Of a stretch of 44,979 nucleotides of DNA, positions 32,207-41,141 are shown one piece after another. This stretch comes from an uncultured Clostridia bacterium. GTDB taxonomy: Bacteria > Bacillota > Clostridia > Christensenellales > Pumilibacteraceae. The stretch lies in assembly GCA_947086925.1 (NCBI GenBank), contig CAMUAL010000015.1, positions 1-44,979 on the forward strand. Reading direction: 5' to 3'. The position numbers and the translations under genes were made by a program. The notes under the pieces were generated by a model that did no database searches, was not told the DNA's origin, and saw nothing but the letters and a program-made list of their open reading frames with translations. The stretch's first letter is position 1; the number at the start of each line of letters is the position of its first letter.

Positions 32207-34087
32207 ATGAAAACTTTACAAGAGTTACAGCAAATCCGCGACCGCATGAAAACATGTTTGTGCAATCGCGCAATATCCGGTGTATATGAGCCGGACGATG
32301 CGACTGTCAAATATCATATTTTGGTTTGCGGCGGCACGGGTTGTACTTCGGGCAACAGCAAAAAGATTGCCGAAGAACTTAAAATTGCTTTACACGAAAA
32401 CGGACTCGAAAACGAAGTCAAGCTTATTATGACGGGTTGTTTCGGACTTTGCGCAAAAGGTCCCATTGTGGTTGTGTATCCCGACGGCTCGTTCTATCAG
32501 CACGTTAAGCCCGAGGACGCGCGCGAGATTGTGGAAAGTCACATAAAGGGCGGAGTTCCCGTAGAGCGTTTGCTTCATAGCGAAAAAGACGCCGACGGAG
32601 TGCACAAAGCGATTAACGAAACGTCGTTCTATAAAAGTCAGAAGCGCGTTGTTCTTCGCAACTGCGGACTTATCGACCCCGAAAACATAGACGAATATCT
32701 TGCCCGCGACGGCTATAAAGCATACGAAAAAGTGCTTACAACCATGTCGCAGACAGACGTAATAAACGAAATCAAGCGCAGCGGACTGCGTGGACGCGGC
32801 GGCGGCGGATTCTCTACCGGCACAAAGTGGGAGTTTGCATATAATTCGCAGTCGCCCGTTAAATATGTTGTATGTAACGCCGACGAGGGCGACCCCGGCG
32901 CGTTTATGGACCGCTCGGTATTAGAGGGCGACCCGCACTCGGTAATCGAGGCAATGATGATTGCGGGTTACGCGATAGGCGCCGAAAAAGGCTACATATA
33001 CGTTCGCGCGGAGTATCCCATTGCAGTACACCGCTTAGAGGTTGCAATAGGGCAAGCGCGCGAATACGGCATACTCGGCAATAACGCCATGGGGCTTGGC
33101 AAGAACTTCGATATAGAGTTGCGCTTGGGCGCGGGAGCGTTCGTATGCGGCGAAGAAACCGCACTTTTGCAGAGTACCGAAGGTAAGCGCGGCGAGCCTC
33201 GTCAGCGTCCGCCGTTCCCCGCGGTAAAGGGATTGTTCGGTCAGCCAACTCTTATAAACAACGTAGAAACTTACGGTAACATAACGCAAATAATATTAAA
33301 GGGCGCGGATTGGTTCGCGTCGATGGGTACCGAAAAGAGCAAGGGCACAAAGGTGTTCGCGCTCGGCGGCAAGATTATAAATACGGGTCTTGTCGAAATC
33401 CCGATGGGCACTACGCTTCGCACAATAATAGAAGAAATCGGCGGCGGAGTGCCGAACGGCAAAAAGTTCAAGGCGGCTCAAACGGGAGGGCCGAGCGGCG
33501 GCTGTATTCCCGCATCGCTTATCGACACTAAAATCGACTACGATAATCTTATCGCAATAGGCTCGATGATGGGTAGCGGCGGACTTATCGTAATGGACGA
33601 AGACAACTGCATGGTTGACATAGCAAAGTTCTTCCTCGAATTTACGGTAGACGAGTCTTGCGGAAAGTGTACGCCTTGCCGCATAGGCAACAAGCGTCTT
33701 TACGAAATGCTCGATAAAGTTACCAAAGGTACGGCAGAGCTCGAAGACCTCGACAAAATGGAACAGCTTTGCTACTATATCAAAGAGAACTCGCTGTGCG
33801 GCTTGGGACAAACCGCTCCCAACCCCGTACTCAGTACGTTAAGATATTTCCGCGACGAATACATAGCGCACGTGCGCGACAAGAAATGCCCCGCAGGCGT
33901 ATGTAAAGCACTTGTTTCGTACAAAATAGACGCCGAGAAGTGCATAGGTTGCGGACTTTGCAAACGCGGTTGCCCCGTAAATGCAATAACGGGTGAAATC
34001 AAGCAAACGCACGTAATCGATGCCGCTAAATGCATTAAGTGCGGAGCATGTTTCGACCATTGTCGCAAGGGCGCGATTGTAAAGTAG
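32207..34087 (+). CDS. hydB: NuoF-like flavoprotein subunit of the bifurcating [FeFe]-hydrogenase (HydB-type)
   Basis: 626 residues, longer than NuoF of complex I because of domains at both ends, as in HydB. An N-terminal thioredoxin-like [2Fe-2S] domain has CGGTGC (Cys41, Cys46) and CFGLC (Cys78, Cys82). The NADH/FMN-binding core carries GLRGRGGGGFSTGTKWEF (about 193-210), followed by an SLBB-type region. The [4Fe-4S] motif CGKCTPCR then appears near 486. The C-terminus is a two-cluster ferredoxin with CIGCGLCKRGCP and CIKCGACFDHCR. FMN here is the proposed site where electrons from NADH and reduced ferredoxin are combined to drive H2 formation, or the reverse. AAGG precedes the ATG, and HydA follows after 9 bases. 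Confidence 0.93.
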   Translation: MKTLQELQQIRDRMKTCLCNRAISGVYEPDDATVKYHILVCGGTGCTSGNSKKIAEELKIALHENGLENEVKLIMTGCFGLCAKGPIVVVYPDGSFYQHVKPEDAREIVESHIKGGVPVERLLHSEKDADGVHKAINETSFYKSQKRVVLRNCGLIDPENIDEYLARDGYKAYEKVLTTMSQTDVINEIKRSGLRGRGGGGFSTGTKWEFAYNSQSPVKYVVCNADEGDPGAFMDRSVLEGDPHSVIEAMMIAGYAIGAEKGYIYVRAEYPIAVHRLEVAIGQAREYGILGNNAMGLGKNFDIELRLGAGAFVCGEETALLQSTEGKRGEPRQRPPFPAVKGLFGQPTLINNVETYGNITQIILKGADWFASMGTEKSKGTKVFALGGKIINTGLVEIPMGTTLRTIIEEIGGGVPNGKKFKAAQTGGPSGGCIPASLIDTKIDYDNLIAIGSMMGSGGLIVMDEDNCMVDIAKFFLEFTVDESCGKCTPCRIGNKRLYEMLDKVTKGTAELEDLDKMEQLCYYIKENSLCGLGQTAPNPVLSTLRYFRDEYIAHVRDKKCPAGVCKALVSYKIDAEKCIGCGLCKRGCPVNAITGEIKQTHVIDAAKCIKCGACFDHCRKGAIVK

Positions 34088-34096
34088 GAGGGACTC

Positions 34097-35845
34097 ATGA
34101 AAAAGCAAGTAACATTGAAAATAAACGACGTGCCCGTTACGGTAGACGAGGGAACGAGAGTTCTCGATGCGGCGCGGGCGGCGGGATTCGATATTCCCAC
34201 GCTTTGCTATCTTAAAGACGTTACAAACGACGGAAGTTGCCGCGTTTGCGTTGTCGAAGTAAAAGGTATGCGCAATCTTGCCGCTTCTTGCTCGACGACC
34301 GTGCGCGATGGCATGGAAGTGTACACCAACACGCCTAAGGTTAAACAGGCGCGCAAAACAACTATCGAGCTTATATTATCCAACCACGAGAAAAAGTGCC
34401 TTGCGTGCGTGCGTAACGGCAACTGCGAATTAAGTAAATTAAGTCAGGAGTACGGTTGCGACCCCTTTAAATACGAGGGAGTAATGAAAAACTATAAGCC
34501 CGACGACAGCAACCCGTATCTTATACGCGACAACAACAAATGTATTCTTTGCCGCCGCTGTGTTGCGGTTTGTAACAAAATTCAGGGAGTAGGCGTAATA
34601 GGACCAAACGGGCGCGGATTCAACACGCATATCGGCTGTGCTTTCGAGCGTTCGCTTGCGGAAGTTCCTTGCGTGGCTTGCGGTCAGTGTATAAACGTGT
34701 GCCCCGTAGGCGCGCTTACCGAACGCGACAACACGCACGAGGTGTTGGAAGCGATTGCCGACCCCGAAAAGTACGTTATAATAGGCACCGCTCCTTCGGT
34801 GCGCGTGGCGATAGGCGAAGAATTCGGTTATCCCATAGGAACCGACGTAGAAGGAAAAATGGTTTCGGCTATACGTGCCTTGGGTTGCGATAAAGTGTTC
34901 GACGTAGACATGGCGGCGGACATGACGATTATGGAAGAAGGTTACGAGTTTTTGGGCAGACTCAACGACCCTAACGCCAAGCTTCCCATGATTACGAGTT
35001 GCAGTCCCGGTTGGATACGATATATCGAATACTATTATCCCGAACTTATCGGGCATCTTTCGACTTGCAAGTCACCCCAACAAATGTTCGGCTCTATAAT
35101 GAAAACTTACTACGCCGAAAAAATGCACATCGACCCCGCAAAAACGGTTGTTGTTGCGGTAATGCCTTGCACGGCTAAAAAGTTCGAGCGCACCCGCGAC
35201 AATCAGTCGGCAAGCGGATACCCCGATATAGACGTTGTGCTTACAACGCGGGAGCTTGCCAAGTTGCTTAAATCGCAGGGTATCGACCTTGCCGCCATGA
35301 AACCTTCGTCGTTCGATAATCCGATAGGCGAGGGAAGCACTGCGGGACTGTTGTTCGGAGCTACGGGCGGAGTTATGGAAGCGGCGCTCAGAACCGTGTA
35401 CGAGGTTGTAACGGGCAAAGAACCCCCGTCGCTCGACTTTAAAGCGGTGCGCGGAACAAAGGGAATAAAAACCGCTGTTGTGGATTTGGACGGCAAGCAG
35501 GTTAAAGTAGCCGTTGCTCACACTTTGCAAAACGCAAAGGTGATTTTGGAACAAATCAAAGCGGGCAAAGCCGATTATCAGTTTGTGGAAATAATGACTT
35601 GTCCCGGCGGTTGCGTAAACGGCGGCGGTCAACCGATTCACCCCGCAAAGGTGCTTAACACAACCGACATCAAGACGCTTCGCGCAAAGGCAATTTATAA
35701 GTCGGATAAAAAATCCGCTTTGAGAAAATGTCACGAAAATCCCGTTGTAAAAACTTTGTATGCAGAATACTTCGGAAAACCCAACAGTCACAAGGCTCAC
35801 GAAGTGCTTCATACCTCTTACGTTAAGCGCAAAAAATACGAATAA
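34097..35845 (+). CDS. hydA: [FeFe]-hydrogenase catalytic subunit (HydA)
   Basis: 582 residues. From the N-terminus there is a [2Fe-2S] ferredoxin domain (Cys37, 48, 51, 65) and a His-ligated [4Fe-4S] cluster (His97, Cys101, Cys104, Cys110). Two [4Fe-4S] ferredoxin motifs follow (Cys149, 152, 155 and Cys192, 195, 198, each closed by CP or CN). The H-cluster domain has L1 TSCSPGW (300-306), L2 MPCTAKKFE (356-364) and L3 MTCPGGCVNGGGQP (500-513, Cys502 and Cys506). This reduces protons or oxidises H2. L1 has Ser where many enzymes have a second Cys (TSCCPGW). The ribosome binding site is AGGAGGG. The maturases HydE, HydF and HydG are not in the window. Confidence 0.95.
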   Translation: MKKQVTLKINDVPVTVDEGTRVLDAARAAGFDIPTLCYLKDVTNDGSCRVCVVEVKGMRNLAASCSTTVRDGMEVYTNTPKVKQARKTTIELILSNHEKKCLACVRNGNCELSKLSQEYGCDPFKYEGVMKNYKPDDSNPYLIRDNNKCILCRRCVAVCNKIQGVGVIGPNGRGFNTHIGCAFERSLAEVPCVACGQCINVCPVGALTERDNTHEVLEAIADPEKYVIIGTAPSVRVAIGEEFGYPIGTDVEGKMVSAIRALGCDKVFDVDMAADMTIMEEGYEFLGRLNDPNAKLPMITSCSPGWIRYIEYYYPELIGHLSTCKSPQQMFGSIMKTYYAEKMHIDPAKTVVVAVMPCTAKKFERTRDNQSASGYPDIDVVLTTRELAKLLKSQGIDLAAMKPSSFDNPIGEGSTAGLLFGATGGVMEAALRTVYEVVTGKEPPSLDFKAVRGTKGIKTAVVDLDGKQVKVAVAHTLQNAKVILEQIKAGKADYQFVEIMTCPGGCVNGGGQPIHPAKVLNTTDIKTLRAKAIYKSDKKSALRKCHENPVVKTLYAEYFGKPNSHKAHEVLHTSYVKRKKYE

Positions 35846-35853
35846 CAAAACAG

Positions 35854-35886
35854 AAAAGCTGCGGATTCGTTTCCGTGGCTTTTTTA
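35854..35886 (+). terminator. Terminator of the hydrogenase operon
   Basis: AAAAGC...CGGA pairs with TTCCG...GCTTTTTT, with a TG/TG internal mismatch, just after the hydA stop. T-run present. Confidence 0.75.
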
Positions 35887-35917
35887 TTCGTTTTTGTTTA
35901 AGCCTTTTACAAAAAGC

Positions 35918-35946
35918 TTGCATTTGACGAGGTTTAATGATATAAT
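35918..35946 (+). promoter_or_regulatory. Promoter of the ATP-grasp to pyrD operon
   Basis: TTGCAT (35918-35923), 17-base spacer, TATAAT (35941-35946). The leader is very short (about 12 bases), leaving no room for an attenuator. The -10 box is perfect, the -35 box weak. Confidence 0.5.
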
Positions 35947-35963
35947 ATTTTTTAAGGGATATT

Positions 35964-36821
35964 ATGAGTAAGTGCGGCGCGTTTATTAAAAACAAATATT
36001 ATTCCGACAGCGGAATGGATTACGTTTATAATCGGCTGTGTGCCGAGTTCGGAAAATGCGGCGTAAAGCTCGATATTCCCGAAAATCTTTACGCAAGCTA
36101 TCCGTTTAAAGCTCCCGATTGCGATTTTGCGGTGTTTTGGGATAAAGACGTAATACTTGCCAAAATGCTTGAAGCGAGCGGTGTGCGACTGTTTAATTCG
36201 GCGCGTGCGGTTGAAATCTGCGACGATAAACAAAAAACATACTCGGCATTGTGCGGCAAAATCTATTTGCCGGAAACGCTGTGTTCGCCGCTTGTGTACG
36301 ATGTAAATTGCGGTGACGACGAAAGTTTTATTCTTAAAGCCGAAAGTTTAATCGGGTATCCCGCCGTTGTAAAAGAGAATGTGGGCAGTCAGGGCAGACA
36401 GGTATATTCGGCAAGTAACCGCGCCGAGCTTACCGAACTGCACAAAAAGCTTATTCACACGCCGCACTTGATTCAGCGGTTCGTAAGAGGCGAAACAGTC
36501 GGTTCCGACACGCGCGTGTACATTGCGGGCGGTAAAGCGGTAGCCGCAGTGAACAGACTTAACACCACCGATTTTCGCAGTAATGCCGCGCTCGGCGGAA
36601 AGCTTACGCGCACGGAGCTTACTTCGGATTTAAAGTCGCAAGCCGAAGCGGTTGCATCAAACTGCGATTTATTTTACGGCTCGGCGGATTTTATATGCGA
36701 GAACGGCAATTATGTGTTTATAGAGGCGAACAGCTCGGTTTACATGAAGAATGCCGAAGCACTCGGTATAAATCTTGCCGGTATGTTTGCCGCTCGCGTT
36801 ACGGAGGTTGTGTATGGATAA
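35964..36821 (+). CDS. ATP-grasp ligase of the RimK/LysX type
   Basis: 285 residues. ATP-grasp signs are a Lys-containing phosphate-grip region YPAVVKENVGSQGRQVY (about 132-148), the RVYIAGGKAVAAVNRL segment (about 188-203), and the metal-binding end FIEANSSVYM (about 253-262). The last two resemble RimK-type amide ligases that add amino acids (glutamate, alanine or others) to an acceptor. The acceptor cannot be inferred. The family also includes tetrahydromethanopterin and F420 ligases, but no such pathway is near. It leads the operon and overlaps the next gene by 8 bases. AAGGGA lies before the ATG. Confidence 0.75.
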   Translation: MSKCGAFIKNKYYSDSGMDYVYNRLCAEFGKCGVKLDIPENLYASYPFKAPDCDFAVFWDKDVILAKMLEASGVRLFNSARAVEICDDKQKTYSALCGKIYLPETLCSPLVYDVNCGDDESFILKAESLIGYPAVVKENVGSQGRQVYSASNRAELTELHKKLIHTPHLIQRFVRGETVGSDTRVYIAGGKAVAAVNRLNTTDFRSNAALGGKLTRTELTSDLKSQAEAVASNCDLFYGSADFICENGNYVFIEANSSVYMKNAEALGINLAGMFAARVTEVVYG

Positions 36822-37497
36822 CCTTAAAGCCGACATGGAAAAATTTTTCGCGCGGTTGGAAAATGTGTGCGCGAGTTGCGGACGAAATAAAAGAGAGATT
36901 AAAATAGTTGCCGCAACAAAGTGCGTTCCCGCCGATATAATAATGCGGTTACCCGAGTTCGGAATAACCGACGCAGGCGAAAACCGAGTGCAGGAGTTTA
37001 ACGAAAAGTTCCGCGAGGACAGTCCGCTTAAATGGCACATAATAGGCGCGTTGCAAACCAACAAGGTTAAGTATGTTGTTGGCAAGGCAGTGTGTATTCA
37101 GTCGGTTGACAGACTGAATTTAGCCGAAGAAATCAATAGAATTTCTCAAAAACGACAAGTTGTTACAAACGTGCTTATCGAAGTAAACATAGGCGCGGAG
37201 GAAAATAAAAGCGGAGTGCTTTACGGGCAAGCGGAGGAGCTTGCGGCACAATGCTCGGCACTGAAAAATATTTGCGTAAAAGGACTTATGAGTGTTCCAC
37301 CCGTAAATTCCGACGCAAAACCATACGAAAAAATGCGCAAGCTTTACGAAACACTTCAAACAAAATATTCGCATTTCGACACTCTTTCAATGGGCATGAG
37401 CAACGACTTTGAAATTGCGGTAAAGAGCGGCGCAACAATGATACGCCCCGGACGGGTGCTGTTCGGCGAGCGGAACTACGCAAGCAAAATACTATAA
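36814..37497 (+). CDS. ylmE: YggS-family PLP homeostasis protein (YlmE)
   Basis: 227 residues from the ATG at 36814, preceded by GGAGG; an earlier in-frame start at 36775 lies inside the upstream gene and has no site. The family features are ATKCVP (pyridoxal phosphate lysine), GENRVQEF, WHIIGALQTNK, SVDR, NIGAEENKSG, MSVPP, and the LSMGMSNDFEIAVKSGATMIRPGRVLFG stretch, all typical of YggS/PROSC. The protein binds PLP as a single-domain barrel and keeps vitamin B6 pools balanced; it has no known catalytic reaction. In Bacillus this gene is directly upstream of sepF, as here. Confidence 0.93.
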   Translation: MDNLKADMEKFFARLENVCASCGRNKREIKIVAATKCVPADIIMRLPEFGITDAGENRVQEFNEKFREDSPLKWHIIGALQTNKVKYVVGKAVCIQSVDRLNLAEEINRISQKRQVVTNVLIEVNIGAEENKSGVLYGQAEELAAQCSALKNICVKGLMSVPPVNSDAKPYEKMRKLYETLQTKYSHFDTLSMGMSNDFEIAVKSGATMIRPGRVLFGERNYASKIL

Positions 37498-37508
37498 AGG
37501 AGCACGGT

Positions 37509-37931
37509 ATGAGATTCGGAGACTGGGCGAAGAATGCCCGAAATTTTAACGGCGACGAAAGAAATCTCGAATATTTCGAGGACACGCACAGCAAAAGCGC
37601 GGGGTCTATTCCCGAATATTCGCAAACGCCTACAATGAAACAGACAGCAAGCTTAGGGCAGAAGTTTATGTCTACGCCGTATTTTCAGAATGTTGTGGTG
37701 TACGAGCCCCGCACGCCCGAGGACGTTCAGTTTCTTATAGATTATCTCAAACAGCACGAACCTGCGGTTGTGAATCTCGACAATGTAGAGCCGATAGCGG
37801 CACAGCGCATACTCGATTTTGTAAGCGGAGCTATTTATGCACTCAGCGGAAGCGTTCACCGCATTGCAGGCAACATATTCTTATTATCACCCGAAGGAGT
37901 GGGAATAACGGTACCTTATGAGTCAAAATGA
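37509..37931 (+). CDS. sepF: SepF cell-division protein
   Basis: 140 residues. The C-terminal domain, from about 55, reads VVVYEPRTPEDVQFLIDYLKQ ... VVNLDNVEPIAAQRILDFVSGAIYALSGSVHRI ... IFLLSPEGV, the typical SepF fold that binds FtsZ and tethers it to the membrane. The N-terminal 45 residues are a disordered linker with a short beginning (MRFGDWAKNAR). The amphipathic membrane anchor usually at the N-terminus is less evident here. AAGGAG precedes the ATG. The start of lspA overlaps its last codons by 14 bases. Neighbours ylmG, ylmH and divIVA, found next to sepF in Bacillus, are absent. Confidence 0.93.
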   Translation: MRFGDWAKNARNFNGDERNLEYFEDTHSKSAGSIPEYSQTPTMKQTASLGQKFMSTPYFQNVVVYEPRTPEDVQFLIDYLKQHEPAVVNLDNVEPIAAQRILDFVSGAIYALSGSVHRIAGNIFLLSPEGVGITVPYESK

Positions 37932-38757
37932 CGAAAACGTATTTTTAAGCAAGCTTGCCAAGTTCGGCAAAGCGGCGTGGGCATACATTAAGCATGCCAA
38001 AATCGAACTGCTTGTTTTGGCGGGCGTTTTGGTGCTCGACCTTGTAACAAAGGCGATTATAGGCGGCACTATGTACGAAGGGCAGAGCATAACGCTTATT
38101 CCCAATTTTCTGCACATTACATATGTGCGTAACACAAAAGCGGCGTTCGGCAGTGCGTTCGGACTCGAAAATGTGTTGGGCGACGGCGCAATCCGCATAA
38201 TTTTTCTTATTATAACGCTTATTGCAATGGTAGCGTTCTCGTATATACTTTACCGTTGCCGCAAGCGGCATCTTTTGATGAGATTGTCAATCGCGCTAAT
38301 TTTGGCGGGTGCGCTCGGCAATTTTATCGACCGTGCCGCGCTTCATTACGTGCGCGACTTTATAGAATTTGAATATTTCGGCTGCACGGTTTTCGGCAGT
38401 ACGAGTTTTCCCGTGTTTAATGTGGCGGATATAGGGCTTACGGTAGGAGTTGTTATTTTCCTTATATACTTTATTGCGATTTACAAGGACCCCAAAAAGA
38501 AACCCGTAACCCAAACCGAAACGGTTGTGGAAACGCCGCAGAATGCGGAGGACTCCGAAAACGATGCGTTATCCGAAGTCGAAACGAATATGTCTTGCGA
38601 AACCGAAAAAGCGGCTGTAAATATTGCGGCGGAAAATTCGGACGGCGCAGACGAAATCAAAGCCGACGCTTCGGAGAATCCGACGCAAGAAACAACAGAC
38701 GAAAGTGTTTGCGTCACCGAGTCGGAAAAATCGGAAAGCGAAAATGACGGAGAGTAA
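37918..38757 (+). CDS. lspA: Lipoprotein signal peptidase LspA with an acidic C-terminal extension
   Basis: 279 residues against the usual 150-170. The membrane core (about 28-190) has the LspA features: VRNTKAAFG (70-78), GALGNFIDR (131-139), VRDFIEF with catalytic Asp147, and FPVFNVAD with catalytic Asp171, inside four membrane helices. It cuts the signal peptide of lipid-modified prolipoproteins, of which this region encodes several. Beyond the core, about 85 residues (195-279) form an Asp/Glu/Ser/Thr-rich, probably disordered tail in the cytoplasm. An extra 28-residue stretch precedes the first helix. The gene overlaps sepF by 14 bases and rluD by 14 bases. Confidence 0.92.
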   Translation: MSQNDENVFLSKLAKFGKAAWAYIKHAKIELLVLAGVLVLDLVTKAIIGGTMYEGQSITLIPNFLHITYVRNTKAAFGSAFGLENVLGDGAIRIIFLIITLIAMVAFSYILYRCRKRHLLMRLSIALILAGALGNFIDRAALHYVRDFIEFEYFGCTVFGSTSFPVFNVADIGLTVGVVIFLIYFIAIYKDPKKKPVTQTETVVETPQNAEDSENDALSEVETNMSCETEKAAVNIAAENSDGADEIKADASENPTQETTDESVCVTESEKSESENDGE

Positions 38758-39661
38758 ATGTTACAGTGTGGAAATCGGCGGTGAACGGCTTGACGTTTAC
38801 CTGTCGCAGGTAACGGGTAAAACGCGCTCGCGCATAAAACAGCTTAACGATTCGGGCGCGATTCTCATAAACGGCAAAACGGATAAATGCGGAAGAATCT
38901 TAAAGGCGGGCGAAGTTATTTCGATTGCGGAGGCAGAGCAGTACGATTGCGCGGCGGCGGAGGAAATACCGCTCGATGTTCTTTACGAGGATAACGACGT
39001 TGCCGTTATAAACAAGCCGCAAGGCATGAGCGTTCACCCGGGAGCGGGGAACAGCAGCGGAACGCTCGTAAACGCGCTTATGTACAGATTTTCCGATTTG
39101 TCGGGAGTGGGCGGCTCGGTTCGTCCCGGAATCGTGCACAGACTCGATAAAGATACTTCGGGCGTAATAATAGTAGCCAAAAACGATAAAGCGCATTTGC
39201 GGCTAAGCGAGCAGTTAAGCCGCCGCGAAATGAAAAAAGTTTACATTGCGCTGTTAGAGGGTAACTTAAAAGACGACAGCGGCGAAGTTATTACTTTTAT
39301 AGGAAGAAGTCCGCGCGACCGCAAAAAAATGGCGGTACTGCCGCAAGGCAAGCAAGCCGTAACTTTATATAAAGTTATCGAGCGTTTCAGAAGTAATTGC
39401 CTTACGGAATTTATTATAAAGACGGGTAGAACGCACCAAATCCGCGTTCATGCAAAGCATCTCGGGCACCCCGTAGTGGGCGATAAAACCTACGGCTACA
39501 CAAAGCAGAAGTTCGATTTAAACGGTCAGCTTCTGCACGCGAAGCAAATTACGTTTACGCATCCCGTAAGCGGCGAACTGCTCACGTTCGAAGCGCCGCT
39601 ACCCGATTACTTTGTAAACGTGCTGAATATTTTACGTAAGCAGGAGGAAGAAGTTTTATGA
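38744..39661 (+). CDS. RluD-family 23S rRNA pseudouridine synthase (YlyB-type)
   Basis: 305 residues from the ATG at 38744; the frame is open further upstream, but that part only shadows the acidic tail of lspA. An N-terminal S4 RNA-binding domain (GERLDVYLSQVTGKTRSRIKQL) precedes the catalytic domain, with GIVHRLDKDTSGV carrying the catalytic Asp of the RluA/RluD family. TGRTHQIRVH and GHPVVGDKTYG follow. The reaction turns specific uridines of rRNA into pseudouridine. Position between lspA and pyrR matches ylyB of Bacillus. It ends in an ATGA overlap with pyrR. Confidence 0.9.
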   Translation: MTESKCYSVEIGGERLDVYLSQVTGKTRSRIKQLNDSGAILINGKTDKCGRILKAGEVISIAEAEQYDCAAAEEIPLDVLYEDNDVAVINKPQGMSVHPGAGNSSGTLVNALMYRFSDLSGVGGSVRPGIVHRLDKDTSGVIIVAKNDKAHLRLSEQLSRREMKKVYIALLEGNLKDDSGEVITFIGRSPRDRKKMAVLPQGKQAVTLYKVIERFRSNCLTEFIIKTGRTHQIRVHAKHLGHPVVGDKTYGYTKQKFDLNGQLLHAKQITFTHPVSGELLTFEAPLPDYFVNVLNILRKQEEEVL

Positions 39662-40197
39662 GATTCAAAGCTTCGATAATGAGCGAAGACGAAATGCGAC
39701 GTGCCTTAATCAGAATGGGACACGAGATAATCGAACGCAATCGCGGGGTGAATAACCTTGTGCTTGTTGGTATTCAGCGCAGAGGCGTTCCGCTTGCCGC
39801 CGAAATCAAAAGCATAATAGCCGACGTCGAAAAAGCGGAAGTTCCCACGGGTAGCCTCGATATAACGCTGTACCGCGACGATTTGTCGCTTATAAGCGAG
39901 CATCCGCAAATAAAGGGAACCGACCTGCCTTTTTCAATCACGGGTACAAACGTGGTGCTCGTTGACGACGTGCTTTTCACTGGCAGAACGATACGCGCCG
40001 CCATGGAGGCGCTTTCGGAAATGGGACGACCCAAAACGGTACAGCTTGCGGTTTTAATAGACCGCGGAGGAAGGGAGTTGCCGATAGGTGCGAATTACGT
40101 AGGTAAAGTTTTGCCTACGTCGCACAGCGAACTTGTGTCGGTAAACGTAAAAGACATCGACGGTAAAAACTGCGTGGATATTTACAGCTTGGATTAA
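39658..40197 (+). CDS. pyrR: PyrR bifunctional pyr operon regulator / uracil phosphoribosyltransferase
   Basis: 179 residues. The PRPP-binding loop VLVDDVLFTGRT (100-111) and the GIQRRGVPLAAEI segment (38-50) identify PyrR. PyrR binds UMP and the leader RNA of pyr operons to cause early termination; it also has weak uracil phosphoribosyltransferase activity. The gene overlaps rluD by 4 bases. Only 11 bases separate it from pyrB, so no attenuator fits between them, and none is seen in front of the operon either. The control target, if the RNA-binding function is kept, must be elsewhere. Confidence 0.95.
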   Translation: MRFKASIMSEDEMRRALIRMGHEIIERNRGVNNLVLVGIQRRGVPLAAEIKSIIADVEKAEVPTGSLDITLYRDDLSLISEHPQIKGTDLPFSITGTNVVLVDDVLFTGRTIRAAMEALSEMGRPKTVQLAVLIDRGGRELPIGANYVGKVLPTSHSELVSVNVKDIDGKNCVDIYSLD

Positions 40198-40208
40198 AGG
40201 AGCGGCAC

Positions 40209-41126
40209 ATGTTGAAAAGAAAAGACTTGCTCGGCTTAAAAGACCTTACGGCGGAAGAAATAGAAGAAATACTCACAACCGCCGAGCAAATGCGCAAGAT
40301 ACTCGACCAGAACGTAAAAAAGACACCTCACTTGCAGGGAAAAAATGTTACCATGCTTTTTTACGAGAACAGCACCCGCACCCGCACTTCGTTCGATACA
40401 GCGGGTAAAATCATGGGGGCGAATACGTTTGCGGTTTCGGCGTCTACGTCGAGCGTTACAAAGGGCGAAACCCTTATAGATACCGGCAAGAATCTCGACG
40501 CTTTGCTGTCGGACGTAATAGTAATACGGCATTCCATGTCGGGCGCGCCGCATCTTCTCGCCAAAAACGTCAATGCAAGCGTTATAAACGCGGGCGACGG
40601 TATGAACGAACACCCCACGCAGGCACTGTTGGACATTTACACAATGCGTGAAAAATTCGATTCTCTTAACGGCTTAAAGGTTGTAATTGCGGGAGATGTA
40701 AAACATTCGCGCGTGGCACGCAGTAATATTTGGGGACTGAGAAAACTCGGCGCCGAAGTCACGGTGTGCGCGCCCAAAACTCTGCTTCCCGTAGGAATCG
40801 AGGATATGGACGTTAAGGCAACCTGCGACCTCGACGAAGCTATACGCGACGCAAACGTGGTTATGGGACTCAGACTTCAATTAGAACGTCAGCAAGCGGG
40901 ACTTTTTCCGAGTATTGCCGAATACAATGCGTATTACGGAATAACTCCCGCAAGGCTCAATCTTGCCGACAGCGACGCAATAGTAATGCACCCCGGACCC
41001 GTAAACCGCGGTTTGGAGATGAGCAGCGTTGTTGCCGACTGCGACCAGTCGTATATTTTGCGTCAGGTAACAAACGGAGTGGCTGTGCGAATGGCGGCGC
41101 TGTTTTTGCTTACGCGCTCGAAATAA
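40209..41126 (+). CDS. pyrB: Aspartate carbamoyltransferase catalytic chain
   Basis: 305 residues, normal length. Carbamoyl-phosphate loop NSTRTRTSF (54-62), the loop SVTKGET (about 80-86), HPTQALLD (about 137-144), and MHPGPVNRGLEM (about 260-271) identify the catalytic chain. It makes carbamoyl-aspartate from carbamoyl phosphate and aspartate. No PyrI regulatory chain is nearby, so the enzyme is probably an unregulated trimer. AAGGAG precedes the ATG. Part of the uninterrupted pyrR-B-C-F-K-D run. Confidence 0.95.
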   Translation: MLKRKDLLGLKDLTAEEIEEILTTAEQMRKILDQNVKKTPHLQGKNVTMLFYENSTRTRTSFDTAGKIMGANTFAVSASTSSVTKGETLIDTGKNLDALLSDVIVIRHSMSGAPHLLAKNVNASVINAGDGMNEHPTQALLDIYTMREKFDSLNGLKVVIAGDVKHSRVARSNIWGLRKLGAEVTVCAPKTLLPVGIEDMDVKATCDLDEAIRDANVVMGLRLQLERQQAGLFPSIAEYNAYYGITPARLNLADSDAIVMHPGPVNRGLEMSSVVADCDQSYILRQVTNGVAVRMAALFLLTRSK

Positions 41127-41141
41127 AGGCAGGGAAATAAA

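Noticed and set aside
38624..38743. N-terminal extension of the RluD-family gene
   Set aside because: The Lys/Arg-rich residues are a shadow of the acidic lspA tail; the S4 domain begins after the ATG at 38744.
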